Assembly: GCA_963662155.1 (NCBI GenBank)
Contig: OY759268.1
Location: 55,918,457-55,982,456 of the forward strand
From: Lamellibrachia columna
Taxonomy: Eukaryota > Annelida > Polychaeta > Sabellida > Siboglinidae
DNA length: 64,000 nt
Direction of reading: 5' to 3'
Below, in pieces: positions 40,796 to 51,066 of the stretch (its first letter is position 1; every line of letters starts with the position of its first letter). A model generated the notes under the pieces. It saw only the letters and a list, made by a program, of their open reading frames with translations, made no database searches and was not told the DNA's origin. Both the position numbers and the translations under genes were made by a program.

Positions 40796-41094
40796 GAAAA
40801 CCCTAAATACTAGCCATCTTCAGTGTGTGTAATAATTGTGTGTAAGTTAGTGATAAATAATTTATACCTAGAGGGTAGAATCCTTGTAATAAGGTCACGC
40901 AGCTCACAGGGATAAGCAATCGAAAGGCTACTATCAGTAGACAAAGGACAGAGTGGAGCCCCTATAAGCTGTTAAGTGTCACTGTGTAAACAATTTAACA
41001 AGATTTAACAAGATTGCCATCTCGAACAACAAGTTTCAGATGGCAAGTGGACAAGGAAGCCATTGGCTTATCGAGAGTCCAACAATTTTCTCAT

Positions 41095-42740
<1,646 letters not shown>

Positions 42741-42745
42741 AATGG

Positions 42746-43640
42746 GACTGGAAATGAGCTGATATATTATGTGGTAAAAAAAGAGCTGAATACTCATTCG
42801 GGACCTCTGCCATTTGAAACCCGTCTGAAACTGAAGAAATCTAATTTTAGCTTTCTGTTCCTAGTAGTTTCGGAGATGTAGGCATATTAAATTAAACTGA
42901 TCTCACTTTAAAGCTAGTGATTTGTAGTTTATGTGTGCAACATTTCATGATCCATTTGGAAATCTGTGATGGTGAAATTTATTCTTCAATGGTGCATGAT
43001 TTTAACACACACAAACCATTCACGTGCACATACCACAGTGTTGATATAATTGATGATTCTTCAAACTGGTGTCGTCTTAATGCTATTAATATAGGTTATG
43101 TGTCCTAACTGTCATCTTTATTAGGACATTTCTTCATGAACAACTTTTTCTGTCAACAATGGATTTTACATAAAATCATTGGATAGTCCAGACTCTATGT
43201 CTTCAGATCTCTTCAATATGTATTCAAGATATTCACTAAATGTCAGAATTAGCTTCCTACTCTTAGTAGTTTCTGGGAAAACAATATTTTATGACCTTAG
43301 ATATCCATTAATGTATGTTTAGGAAATGTTGAGGTCCGATAACTAAGTAGGGCTAGAACCTTGACAATGTGAATGTTTACTCTCATATAGATAGAATATC
43401 CCCTTTGCCTTCATTTTAATGTATCAGATGGTTTAGCATCTGAAGTCTGGGAAAGTTTGTAAAATCACATATTTTCTGGTGAAAACAACATATATGTACA
43501 CCAAACTACACATCCTAAGCTATAAAAGGATGTAATTCATGTTCCAACATATATGAAGAATTGTGTATAAATAAATAAACCAGCCTCGCAAGTGGTGTTT
43601 AATTTTTGAGAAATTATAATTAACAAGGGTAGCGAGTAAT
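42746..43640. other. AT-rich spacer with a dispersed repeat motif
   Basis: I see no gene. A motif of about 30 bp, TTAGCTTCCTACTCCTAGTA followed by GTTTCT in its consensus, occurs in diverged form at about 42,846-42,878 and 43,248-43,278. It appears in inverse orientation at about 57,653-57,684. This suggests fragments of an interspersed repeat family. Confidence 0.5.
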
Positions 43641-43694
43641 ATCACTACGACTACAGCTATGATAATGACGATGACGATGAGGTGACTTGCGGAT

Positions 43695-43727
43695 GTTGAC
43701 CATCACGCCTCTGGCGTGATGGTCAAC
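43695..43727. terminator. Perfect 15-bp hairpin over the protease stop codon
   Basis: Arms GTTGACCATCACGCC and GGCGTGATGGTCAAC are exact reverse complements around a TCT loop. On the minus strand the structure contains the last codons and stop (43,703-43,705) of the protease, the last gene of the cluster. A role as a 3' RNA stem-loop or termination/processing signal is an inference. No T-run follows immediately. Confidence 0.6.
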
Positions 43728-44152
43728 ACGCGGCAATCATTAGCTACTAGATCGGTGCCGAATACGTTGATAACAGTTCTCATTGGAAAGCCGTCACAAC
43801 GAAGCAAAACAAAAGCTACGCAATATTGTCCACAAACGTTAGACAGATGACTCTGAAGTATCTTGCTATTATGAGTCCACTCGGAACAATGTTCGTTCAT
43901 GATGGTGCGGAAGGCCGCGTGACGTGGCGGCAGGCCGTACGAGCAGAAGTAATCGCCGCGTCCGTTGGTGGCCAGGTACAGCGCTATCCAATATTCGCCC
44001 GGTTCGTCACCGTCGTCGGTGTTGCACACGAAGGCCGCAGGTAGAACGCCGTCTATCGTCGTAGGTAGTCCGTCTTTGGGTATGACACCGCGAAATATCG
44101 ATCTGGTGCACGGTTCCATCGTCAGGAGTCTGGCGAATTGTAGGGTGTCCAT
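43703..44152 (-). CDS. PRO: Adenain-like cysteine protease (PRO), active site altered
   Basis: This intact 149-codon frame is the usual size of Polinton PRO. In relatives the protease matures capsid proteins. The N terminus MDTLQFARLL, the central EPGEYWIALYL strand, YFCSYGLPP and NVCGQYCVAFVLLRC align with the adenain fold. The Gln and nucleophilic Cys of CGQYC are present. The His expected in the GExW strand is Tyr, and the acidic residue expected in the YFxSYG strand is Cys, so two of three catalytic positions differ from the family. The ATG (44,150-44,152) follows the MCP stop by one base. The reading frame has no stop or shift. Either the enzyme is inactive or this lineage has changed its chemistry; I favour inactivation in a decaying element. 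Confidence 0.85.
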   Translation of the reverse strand: MDTLQFARLLTMEPCTRSIFRGVIPKDGLPTTIDGVLPAAFVCNTDDGDEPGEYWIALYLATNGRGDYFCSYGLPPRHAAFRTIMNEHCSEWTHNSKILQSHLSNVCGQYCVAFVLLRCDGFPMRTVINVFGTDLVANDCRVLTITPEA

Positions 44153-44153
44153 C

Positions 44154-45470
44154 TCAGTAGTCGTAGATGACGTTGCGGCTCTTGTCTATTTCCAGCACGG
44201 ACTCGAATTCGGCGTAGGGTATGACGTTCACGGTGGTCAGCAGCGCGTCGCGGAAATGAAGTTATATGCGCCTGTTGCCCTTTTGTACCAGATAGAAGCA
44301 GGGACCATCGCACTTGTCGGGGGTCAGGTCAAAACCGAAGAAGGTGTAGCCGTGCCGGAAGTCGCTGCGAGTCAGTCCGTTCCCCTCGTCCTGCCACATC
44401 TTGCCGGTCGAGGTGAACAGGCTCATGTAGGTCCTGACGAAGAGATCGTCTTCGAAATTGGTCTGGAAAGGTTTGGAGGGTATCTGTCGTCCGTCCACGT
44501 ATACTGCTTTGAAGTTTATGGCGTTGTTCTTGGCGTGAAACGGATTCTTGGCGTACGCACCGTTGTACGCATCGTTATCGATGCAGCACAGCACCAAACG
44601 TTTCGGCAGGGTACCGAGGAACAGGTTCTCGTGCGTGTGCGACCGAGCACCTGCGGGAATGGAGTACACCTTGCAGTCAACCGACCGCATTGGATACTTG
44701 AGCGTGTTCCGCTCGAGAGCCTTTCTGTGGGCCATCTGCACGGTCGGATTCAGGGTGTCCTTCTTTGCAAATAAGGCGGCATTGACTATGGTTATCCTGT
44801 AATCGGAGTTGGGCCCACCAGCCATGAGCGCAAACGCAGACTTACTGCGCACCAGTCGTATCTTGACATCGACGCCGTTGATCAGGAATTTATCTTGCAG
44901 AAGCAGATCCACGTGTAGACGACCCATCATGTCGAAGACTCGACTCCGTACGATAATCTCTCGTCGAGCAACGAACCCTGCGTTAGCCACAGGGCCGTCC
45001 ACTAACTCGACGACATCCATGTGAATGGCCGTGTCCTTGTGCCACAGCTGACCCGTCAGCTGCGTGACCTTGGCATCGGTGCCGTAACTCAGCAGCGTCT
45101 CGATGTAGGCACGATACGCGTACGTGATGATCGAAGGGGTCACGAGCGTGCCGTTCAGGTAGACGTCGACTTGACTGAACAGCGAATGCAGCCAGTTATT
45201 GACTGGACCCACGGGCTCGGCCAAGTCGAGATCGTCCGTATTGGCTCGCGTCACCTTCACCTGCATGTGTAGCATCATGTTGGCGAGATCCAGGTAATCG
45301 TCTCCCGATCCAGGTATCAGGAATTCTATCGGTCCACCCGAGTCCAGAGAGGCCATGGGCTGATGTTCCACTACATGACTGTCGACGGTGCTGTTCTGAG
45401 TCGGGGGTACGGTAAAGAGATCCAGCTCGCTCTTGACCCCCTCGCACGACTGTCTATGTACGAAAGTCAT
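44154..45470 (-). pseudogene. MCP: Polinton major capsid protein (double jelly roll), one nonsense codon
   Basis: The protein is the main capsomer of the predicted icosahedral particle. I start it at the ATG at 45,470 (MTFVHRQSCEGVKSELD), which matches where family members begin; an upstream ATG at 45,497 adds nine residues. Recognisable blocks are DLFTVPPTQNSTV, GGPIEFLIPGSGDDYLDL, PVNNWLHSLFSQVDVYLNG, AYRAYIETLLSYG and, near the end, GYTFFGFDLTPD. About 402 codons are open, then a TAA (44,262-44,264) interrupts the last beta-strands. The same frame continues for 35 codons with family-like sequence (including YAEFESVLEIDKSRNVIYDY) to a TGA at 44,154-44,156. Near full length, with a single disabling base change. 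Confidence 0.9.
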
Positions 45471-46214
45471 CATCGTTGTCGAATATGTCGGCCTCACGTT
45501 TCTTGGACGTCCGTCTCTTGCGCTGTCTCTTCGCTGTAGTGCCTCCTTTCTTCGTAGGCGCGCGTTTTACACGTTTACGAGGTCGCACGCCATGGATCAC
45601 AAGGCCACGCGGCATAGTCTTACCGGCATCCGTGACGCGTCGTTTGGCCGCCCTTTTTATGTTCTGTCCAGATAAGACTTCGCCAGCGATGCGCACCCCG
45701 GTCTTCAACCCTCCTCTACCCAACGCTACGGCACCTCTCTCGATGAGTGGCATGGCGCTAGGCAACAGACCTCCGAACAGACTACCTAGTCCTAACATGG
45801 GTCCCGTCGCACTGTGGTACGGTATGGTGAACACGGAGTTCGATGTCATGTGCAACGTCATTTTATGAGTGACGGGACTGTAGCTCATTTGAGCCCGTGC
45901 CTTATCCGTCCATATATTGTACAGTCCCTTGTTGACATGGTACATCAATGTCACCGGATCGTTGTAATACCCAGAGGATAACTTCGTACTCGGGATTCGA
46001 CTCGTAGTATCGTTCTCGCTGAGGAAGAACCAGACATCTTCCTCTGTGACGTTGTACCAAGTATGCGGGTATTGTATCTCTGCCAACCCGCATCCCACTC
46101 GCAACTCAGATCGATACGTTGAGGCAAGGCCGTGATGTAATGAGCCAACGTATTGTCGGGATGCAAATTCATGGAAGCGTTGCTAGGCAGCGTCATATAG
46201 AATTCAGTCGCCAT
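45454..46214 (-). pseudogene. Polinton penton/minor capsid protein fused to a core-like C terminus, frameshifted
   Basis: Two frames make up the gene. The N-terminal 40-odd residues (MATEFYMTLPSNASMNLHP, with LHPDNTLAHYITALP) start at 46,214. The rest (GLAEIQYPHTWYNVTEED onward) lies in another frame from about 46,085. A one-base loss near 46,085 accounts for the break. After TSNSVF the protein changes character to GPMLGLGSLFGGLLPSAMPL, a glycine/alanine-rich amphipathic stretch, then a very basic tail (RPRKRVKRAPTKKGG, KRQRKRRTSKKR). In other Polintons as I know them, that second part is a separate small pVI/core-like protein, so an internal deletion may have fused the two. The C terminus overlaps the MCP start by about 17 bp. 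Confidence 0.78.
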
Positions 46215-46506
46215 TGCGTCTCAAAGTAGGATTGAGCAGTAGGTAACCTAACGAACTACTCAACAGAGCCGTCCACATATTAGAATTCCCGTGACCTGTC
46301 GTCAGGTTGTAAATGCTTATCAGGATGACCTGACGCAGAAACACTATCTCCTCTTTGGGACACACGGTACCGAACAGATGCCTCGGAGTGTTGTCTTTCT
46401 CGCTCTGCGCATCAGTACTGTCCTCTGCGTCTTCTTCGTCTTCTTCGTCTTCGTCTATGGTGGTGGCGGTGGTGGTGAAGTCCTGTGTTGTAGTCGCGGC
46501 TGTCAT
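46204..46506 (-). CDS. Small conserved Polinton membrane protein
   Basis: The ORF has 100 codons. The N-terminal 40 residues are Thr-rich, then strongly acidic (DEDEEDEEDAEDSTD). After PKEEIVFLRQVILISIYNL comes a hydrophobic stretch and the motif GNSNMWTALLSSSLGYLLL, ending in NPTLRRNGD. A short protein with this acidic-then-hydrophobic layout and a SSxLGYLLxNP ending is recurrent beside the capsid genes in Polintons; its function is not established. It overlaps the penton start by 11 bp. The frame is intact with an ATG start. A role in membrane association of the particle is speculation. Confidence 0.65.
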   Translation of the reverse strand: MTAATTTQDFTTTATTIDEDEEDEEDAEDSTDAQSEKDNTPRHLFGTVCPKEEIVFLRQVILISIYNLTTGHGNSNMWTALLSSSLGYLLLNPTLRRNGD

Positions 46507-46543
46507 AGCTGCATTGAAGCGACGCCAGACGGACGGCTGGTCT

Positions 46544-47576
46544 TTATAGTGGATGAGGGCCTTGGCTTCGATCCAGCGGTTGAATTTGGATGGGTAGTCG
46601 TATCATCAACGCCTCCGTTCGTTTGACTACCTTACGGCGCTGCAGCACCGATTCCACGCGGTACACTTTATCGACGGGTACCGACACCTTCTGCAGCTCC
46701 GGCTCGTAGAAGGTGCCGTCCAGCACTTCACCGAGATCTTCGTTCAATCGGTACACAGGCAGATCGGAGGGATGAACCTCGTGTATGGTGAATATCTCTT
46801 CACTCCAATTCGCCGCGTAGCCTTTTTCGAACTTACCCTTGTACTTACTGATGCGCACGCGATTCGATACACGGAACTTGGGCACACCCTTACCGTCGTG
46901 ACCGTACAGACGCTGCCACACCTCTTCTTGATTCTTTGGATTTATCTGTAACTGTGTCATATCGATGCTGCGGTGGGGTGTGTTGGACGACTGCACCAAG
47001 TCTTGCAGGACGTCGACGTATCGCCACGTCTGGTGTTTCGTGAAGTATCGCCACATGCGCGTCTTCAACGTACTATTGAATCTTTCAACGATGCTCGCCT
47101 TCGTCTCCGCGTTGTGAGTGGAGAAGTGATGGATGCCATTCTTCTTCAACAGAGCCTGAATGGATATATTCAGATATTCGAGTTCTTTATCTGCATGCAA
47201 CGTCTGTGGCCAGCTTTTGGTGAACGTGGTTGTCAGCGCCGCTACCATTGACGTCGCGGACTTGTTCTTCAGCGGAACGCACCAGGCCACTTTCGTGAAG
47301 ACGTCAATCACCGTGAGGAGAAAGGTCATACCGTCGTTGTCATTTTTCAACTTCGACAGGTCGACTGCTGTCGTGGACCTCCTACAATGACGCGTCGACT
47401 GCGGAAATGACGTCTCGCTGGTTTGTGTAGGGTATAGGGTCCTGTTCCGACAACCATTATTCGACTATTTTCCTTGGCACTCGCGTGACCCGTCGCAAGG
47501 CGTCGACTCCGCCGTAACTTGACACCCGTTTCGAATCGAAGTAGATCCTCTTCAGTTCTTTAATCCTAGCCGCCAT
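46544..47576 (-). pseudogene. INT: Polinton integrase (retroviral DDE type), 5' part broken
   Basis: The catalytic core and C terminus are open from 47,350 to 46,544. The first Asp lies in LLTVIDVFTKVAW, the second in LHADKELEYLN and the Glu in KASIVERFNSTLK, so the DDE triad is complete. A chromodomain-like C-terminal part follows (KGVPKFRVSNRVRISKYKGK, WSEEIFTIHEV). Upstream, the N-terminal domain is recognisable from an ATG at 47,576 (MAARIKELKRIYFDSKRVSS) but contains a TAA (47,457-47,459) and at least two frame changes between about 47,440 and 47,350. The enzyme would join element ends to target DNA. As it stands only a core lacking its N-terminal domain could be made. Confidence 0.88.
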
Positions 47577-47747
47577 TAAAACAGATCCGATGGGTTGACG
47601 GTGGTGGTGTCGTTGACTCCGCATCACGATTCGTACACAAGAACACCCACTACCACACCCACAACGACGACGAACGACGGACAGTCTAGTGAAACCATAT
47701 CCGGAATAGTACGTCTGGTATGAGATATCGGGCGATAGTTTCGGCGA

Positions 47748-48515
47748 TCAAGTAAAGTCCACTGTAAAATACCACAACGACGACGGAACGGTTGGCGTCC
47801 TGTGGATCGGTCGGCATAAAGAACACTGTGCTACGGACCGCACCGCCTTAAAAGTCTTCCCAACCAGCCAATGACGCCACAGCATTGCGTGGGCGTTCCG
47901 CGGGTGGGGTGGGCATGGAATGTTCCATCCGACTACATCGATGAACGAGGGGTGTCCAACTGAGTGATCGTGCACTACCAGCAGCAGCACGAGGAGTAGC
48001 CGATGCTCGACGAGAAGGAGAAGCCGTCGTCGCCAGCCGTATGTAGGCTCTATTGGCACACCCTCGTGGATAAGTTCACCACGAGCGGTCCACGCGACAT
48101 CTCTTTTGAGATCTTCCATCAAACGACTTGCTTTGGCCTGCATGGTCTTGGGTACGGTGTCCACGACGTCGGCCTCCATTCCACTAATATGTACTCCTAC
48201 TGTTCACTCCGCGACCACAGGTCCCATACCCGGTCCCGACACTGCTGATGACATCGACTCGTTCACCGCAACCACGCGTACCGGTTCTTTGACGTGTTTA
48301 TCGGACAAGACGTTGTACCGTTGCAACACCTGATTATACAATGTTACTTTGGTCCTGTCGTCGAGGTCCTTTCTATCGAGGATGGTCTTCATCTCGTCAT
48401 CGAGGGCTTGCACCTTCTTACCTAAGGTGTCCGTCGGAGGTGGGGGTGGTGGTTGAGGACGAAGTGTGTCCAACAGTCGCGGGTCCACCAATGCCATATA
48501 GCGCGCGTGTTCCAT
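47748..48515 (-). pseudogene. Conserved Polinton protein of unknown function, one in-frame TGA
   Basis: The first 103 codons (48,515-48,207) start MEHARYMALVDPRLLDTLRP, then a proline run, then the conserved core LDDEMKTILDRKDLDDRTK and YNQVLQRYNVLSD. After a TGA at 48,204-48,206 the same frame stays open with VPKTMQAKASRLMEDLKRDV and WTARGELIHEGVPIEPTYG, which match the C-terminal block expected for this protein. Beyond that block the sequence turns leucine-rich and probably leaves the true frame near 48,030. The family occurs next to the small basic protein in Polintons; its function is unknown. The TGA could be decay of a CGA codon. Confidence 0.68.
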
Positions 48516-48519
48516 CTCT

Positions 48520-48864
48520 CTACTTCTTGAGCAGTACCTCGCGAAGCAAAGGTAGAAAGACCAAACTTGCCAACGGTGCTAGGAAGGCCGATAGGAAGCA
48601 ACCGCTCTGACCCTCACCGACCTGCTGTTGCAGTAATATACGTCTCCTCCTCGCGGCTGGCGCCCGTCTCTGAGACAACTCGCGTAACTTCGTTCTGTAT
48701 TTACTCAAACGTCGCCTCTGTAAATCGGATAATGGAATGTTCTTGTTTAATATGTTGTAGTCACACTCGGCCAGTGCACACAGCAGATCGGCGTCGGCGT
48801 TAGCGATAATGGCTCTTCTCAGTTTAGTGCTCTTGTATCTGTTCAGAGCCTGTATGCACAAAAT
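48520..48864 (-). pseudogene. Small basic Polinton protein (core-like), no ATG
   Basis: A frame of about 113 codons includes LRRAIIANADADLLCALAEC, NILNKNIPLSDLQRRRLSKY and an Arg-rich run (RRAPAARRRRILLQQQ), then a hydrophobic C terminus (FLSAFLAPLASLVFLPLL). This arrangement, an NIPL segment followed by a basic run and a hydrophobic tail, is a constant small gene of Polintons, compared by others to adenoviral core/pX proteins. The frame opens after a TGA and has no ATG before the conserved part; the first usable codon is a TTG at 48,861. Start-codon loss or a splice at TTTTGTGCATACAG are the two explanations. It lies 4 bp from the next gene's start. Confidence 0.62.
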
Positions 48865-48867
48865 GTG

Positions 48868-49800
48868 TCACTTCACCAGGTCAGACATGGTGCGAATGAA
48901 GAGACGACCCACGCACTCGGTCCTGTATACCTTTGGCAAGTACACGTACTGAACACCGTCGTCTGGAAATATGGTCGTGCGCAGACGCATGTCTTCGGGC
49001 GTGTCCTGTTTGCGATCGGCCAATAGATAACCGTACGGTACCGACGTGGCGTCTTTAAAAGCCTCTTGTACGAACTTCGTGCGACATCTGCGATGCATAA
49101 CGGGGATTCTTAAACACCACCATGTACTGAGAGTTCAGACTGATGGTACGACTGTCCTTGGTTTTAGGGTACAGGTTCTGTAAGAGATACAGCACGTCCT
49201 CCTCTCTCTCCCGGTACAGAGGGATCACTGGGGGTGAAGGAGGGCTAAAGTAGGTTGTTTTTAGGGAACAGGTTCTGTAAGAGATGCATCACGTCCTCCT
49301 CTCCCTCCCGGTACACAGGGATCACTGGGGGTGAAGGAGGACTAAAGTAGGTTGTTTTTAGGGAACAGGTTCTGTAAGAGATGCATCACGTCCTCCTCTC
49401 CCTCCCGGTACAAAGGGATCACTGGGGGTGAAGGAGGGCTAAAGTAGGTTGTTTTTAGGGAACAGGTTCTGTAAGAGATGCATCACGTCCTCCTCTCCCT
49501 CCCGGTACAAAGGGATCACTGGAGGTGAATGAGGGCTAAAGTAGGTTGTTTTTAGGGTACAGGTTCTGTAAGAGATACAGCACGTCCTCCTCTCCCTCCC
49601 GGTACAGAGGGATCACTGGGGGTGAAGGAGGGCTAAAGAAGGTTGGTGGTGGTGACGCTGGACTGTAACTGTCGTCAGTACGCATTTTCTTATTCAACAC
49701 ATGACGGAGATCATTGTCCTCTAGGCGCTTGTGACGTACGGGTTCTGGAGTGTACGCGTCCGTGAGTTGACACAGTCCACTACGGTTCTATAGAGAAAGA
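48868..49800 (-). pseudogene. ATP: Packaging ATPase (ATP), C-terminal remnant with tandem repeats
   Basis: Recognisable segments are EREEDVLYLLQNLYPKTKDS, RTISLNSQYMVVFKNPR (about 49,185-49,105) and, in another frame, TKFVQEAFKDATSVPYGYLL and DTPEDMRLRTTIFPDD (49,098-48,868). They match the C-terminal half of the Polinton FtsK/HerA-type ATPase that pumps DNA into capsids. About 30 bp and the frame are lost between NPR and TKF. The upstream part (to about 49,790, KRLEDNDLRHVLNKKMRTDD, SPASPPPTFFSPPSPP) contains no Walker A or B motif, and a 97-bp repeat in five copies separates it from the rest. The ATP-binding half is absent from the window. Confidence 0.72.
49163..49650. repeat. 97-bp minisatellite, five copies, in the ATPase pseudogene
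   Basis: TTTAGGG(T/A)ACAGGTTCTG recurs at about 49,166, 49,263, 49,360, 49,457 and 49,554, exactly 97 bp apart. The unit is an amplified piece of the ATPase coding sequence (encoding PPSPPVIPLYRE and VLYLLQNLYP). The outer copies have GGGTACAGG and AGATACAGCACG; the inner three have GGGAACAGG and AGATGCATCACG, so the inner copies amplified from one another. Confidence 0.93.
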
Positions 49801-49809
49801 AGAACATGG

Positions 49810-50139
49810 TTATTCACTGTCACTCACTCTCCTCCAGTTACAAGCGAAATCATTGTATTTAATGCGTATGTTATATCTGGTCTTCTCCAACATATCGATT
49901 CGCCATGACAATAACCCACACCTGTTTGACATATGGATCATACCCCAACGCAAGATGTGAAAGATGACGTTGGACGACAGCATGTAACACGCAGCGTCAT
50001 ATATATATAATATGCGCACAGCCTCGCCACACAGATACCGCGCCCAAGCGGCATCGATAGCTGCTTCGAGGGCCTGTTCATTTAACATGGCTTCCTGGCG
50101 GTGTGTTATTCTATCGATATCCTCCACAGACTTCTCCAT
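49810..50139 (-). CDS. Hypothetical Polinton ORF
   Basis: This 109-codon ORF has an ATG start at 50,139 (MEKSVEDIDRITHRQEAMLN). The N-terminal 35 residues are charged and helical-looking, and the remainder is mixed with several aromatic residues (AVRILYIYDAACYMLSSNVI, HILRWGMIHMSNRCGLLSWR). I recognise no family. It lies in the same direction as its neighbours, between the ATPase remains and the gene at 50,198-50,944. A perfect 18-bp palindrome lies 34 bp upstream. The C-terminal end CNWRRVSDSE overlaps a GTGAGT and is followed by CTTTCTCTATAG, but an intron of about 40 bp would be unusually short. Confidence 0.4.
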   Translation of the reverse strand: MEKSVEDIDRITHRQEAMLNEQALEAAIDAAWARYLCGEAVRILYIYDAACYMLSSNVIFHILRWGMIHMSNRCGLLSWRIDMLEKTRYNIRIKYNDFACNWRRVSDSE

Positions 50140-50172
50140 ATCCCAGCTGCTGCTGCTGATGATGACGATAGG

Positions 50173-50190
50173 GGCGCTACATGTAGCGCC
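50173..50190. promoter_or_regulatory. Perfect 18-bp palindrome upstream of a Polinton ORF
   Basis: GGCGCTACATGTAGCGCC is identical to its reverse complement. It lies between the stop at 50,198 of the upstream gene and the ATG at 50,139. It could be a dimeric protein binding site or an RNA stem; nothing in the sequence decides this. Confidence 0.45.
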
Positions 50191-50197
50191 GGCCTCG

Positions 50198-50944
50198 CTA
50201 TCGTCGGCAGTCAGACGTCATATGTATGCTTGACGCGGGACTAGTCAGACTCGGTGCTACGGATGAAAAAAGAACCTCAACATCATATTCATAATTATCC
50301 AACAACTTCTGTACCTTATGCACTGTCGTCGACTCATCGTCAAAGAGGGTGTCGGCCTCTTTCTCTTCCTCCGTCTTTTCTACTATCCCTTCAGGACTTT
50401 TGTTAGTCAGTACCCGTTATTGCTCAATCATGTCCGGGTTGGTGACGTCCTGCACAGAAATTTACACCCCTGCTAATTCTAGCGATGATACGGTATAATT
50501 AACAAACTCGTTCTTCACACGTTTTTTAATGGTAGCCATGACAGTGATCTCTCGTTGCGGTGCGAGTGCCGCATAACGCTCTGTCTCTAACGGTAGAGCC
50601 ATGTACTGGTTGGCAGTGAAACCCAAAAACGTTGTCGCCAATTCGTCGAACACGGTTCCCCAACATTCACCCCCTTCCCAATCCGATAGTAACAGTCGCA
50701 GGGCGAACATGTACACGACCCCCCTCTGCCATAGATGTACTGGACAACGGAACCCTTTCCCCTCCGGGTGCACACCTTTCTGACGCTGCTGAGAGGACGC
50801 GTATACGACATACCGATCCTGTGCGGCACAGTTGAGTATTGTTAACGGACGTTTAAACACATAGGTACCGTTACTCACCTCTGACTGGAGTCATGACAGA
50901 GACATCTCGGGGGTTGTGCTCGCGATGTAGTGTTGGGTGGCCAT
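50198..50944 (-). pseudogene. Unidentified Polinton gene, possible OB-fold protein, three in-frame stops
   Basis: One frame runs 249 codons from the ATG at 50,944 (MATQHYIASTTPEMSLS) to a TAG at 50,198-50,200. It is interrupted only by TGA (50,891-50,893), TAA (50,462-50,464) and TAA (50,417-50,419), with no frameshift. The central 138 residues (VFKRPLTILNCAAQDRYVVY, HLWQRGVVYMFALRLLLSDW, MALPLETERY, VMATIKKRVKNEF) have the strand pattern and spacing of an RPA-like OB fold. That is an impression, not a family match. The tail is acidic (EKTEEEKEADTLFDDESTT). A TATATAAG box lies 83 bp upstream of the ATG. If an OB fold, it would be a single-stranded DNA-binding protein for replication. Confidence 0.45.
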
Positions 50945-51026
50945 GCTGCTTGTTCGTTCTCTGTCTAGAGACGATGTATCGACGGCAGTATCGGAGCGGT
51001 TATGAGCCAGTGGTCTAACACCGCAG

Positions 51027-51034
51027 CTTATATA
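51027..51034 (-). promoter_or_regulatory. TATA box (TATATAAG)
   Basis: On the minus strand TATATAAG lies 83 bp upstream of the ATG at 50,944, leaving room for a start site about 30 bp downstream and a 50-nt leader. It supports that ATG as the true start of the gene. Confidence 0.55.
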
Positions 51035-51066
51035 GGCCTGCTGCTACTGTTTGCGCGTTTTTCTTA

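Noticed and set aside
43965..44774. 269-codon plus-strand frame
   Set aside because: It lies opposite the protease and major capsid genes, which have clear family motifs, so it is an antisense shadow.
45476..45868. 130-codon plus-strand frame
   Set aside because: Antisense to the minor capsid/core-like gene; no recognisable content.
49760..49850. A 40-bp intron between the ORF ending at 49,810 and the ATPase remnant
   Set aside because: GTGAGT and CTTTCTCTATAG are present, but 40 bp is below normal intron size and there is no protein homology across the join.
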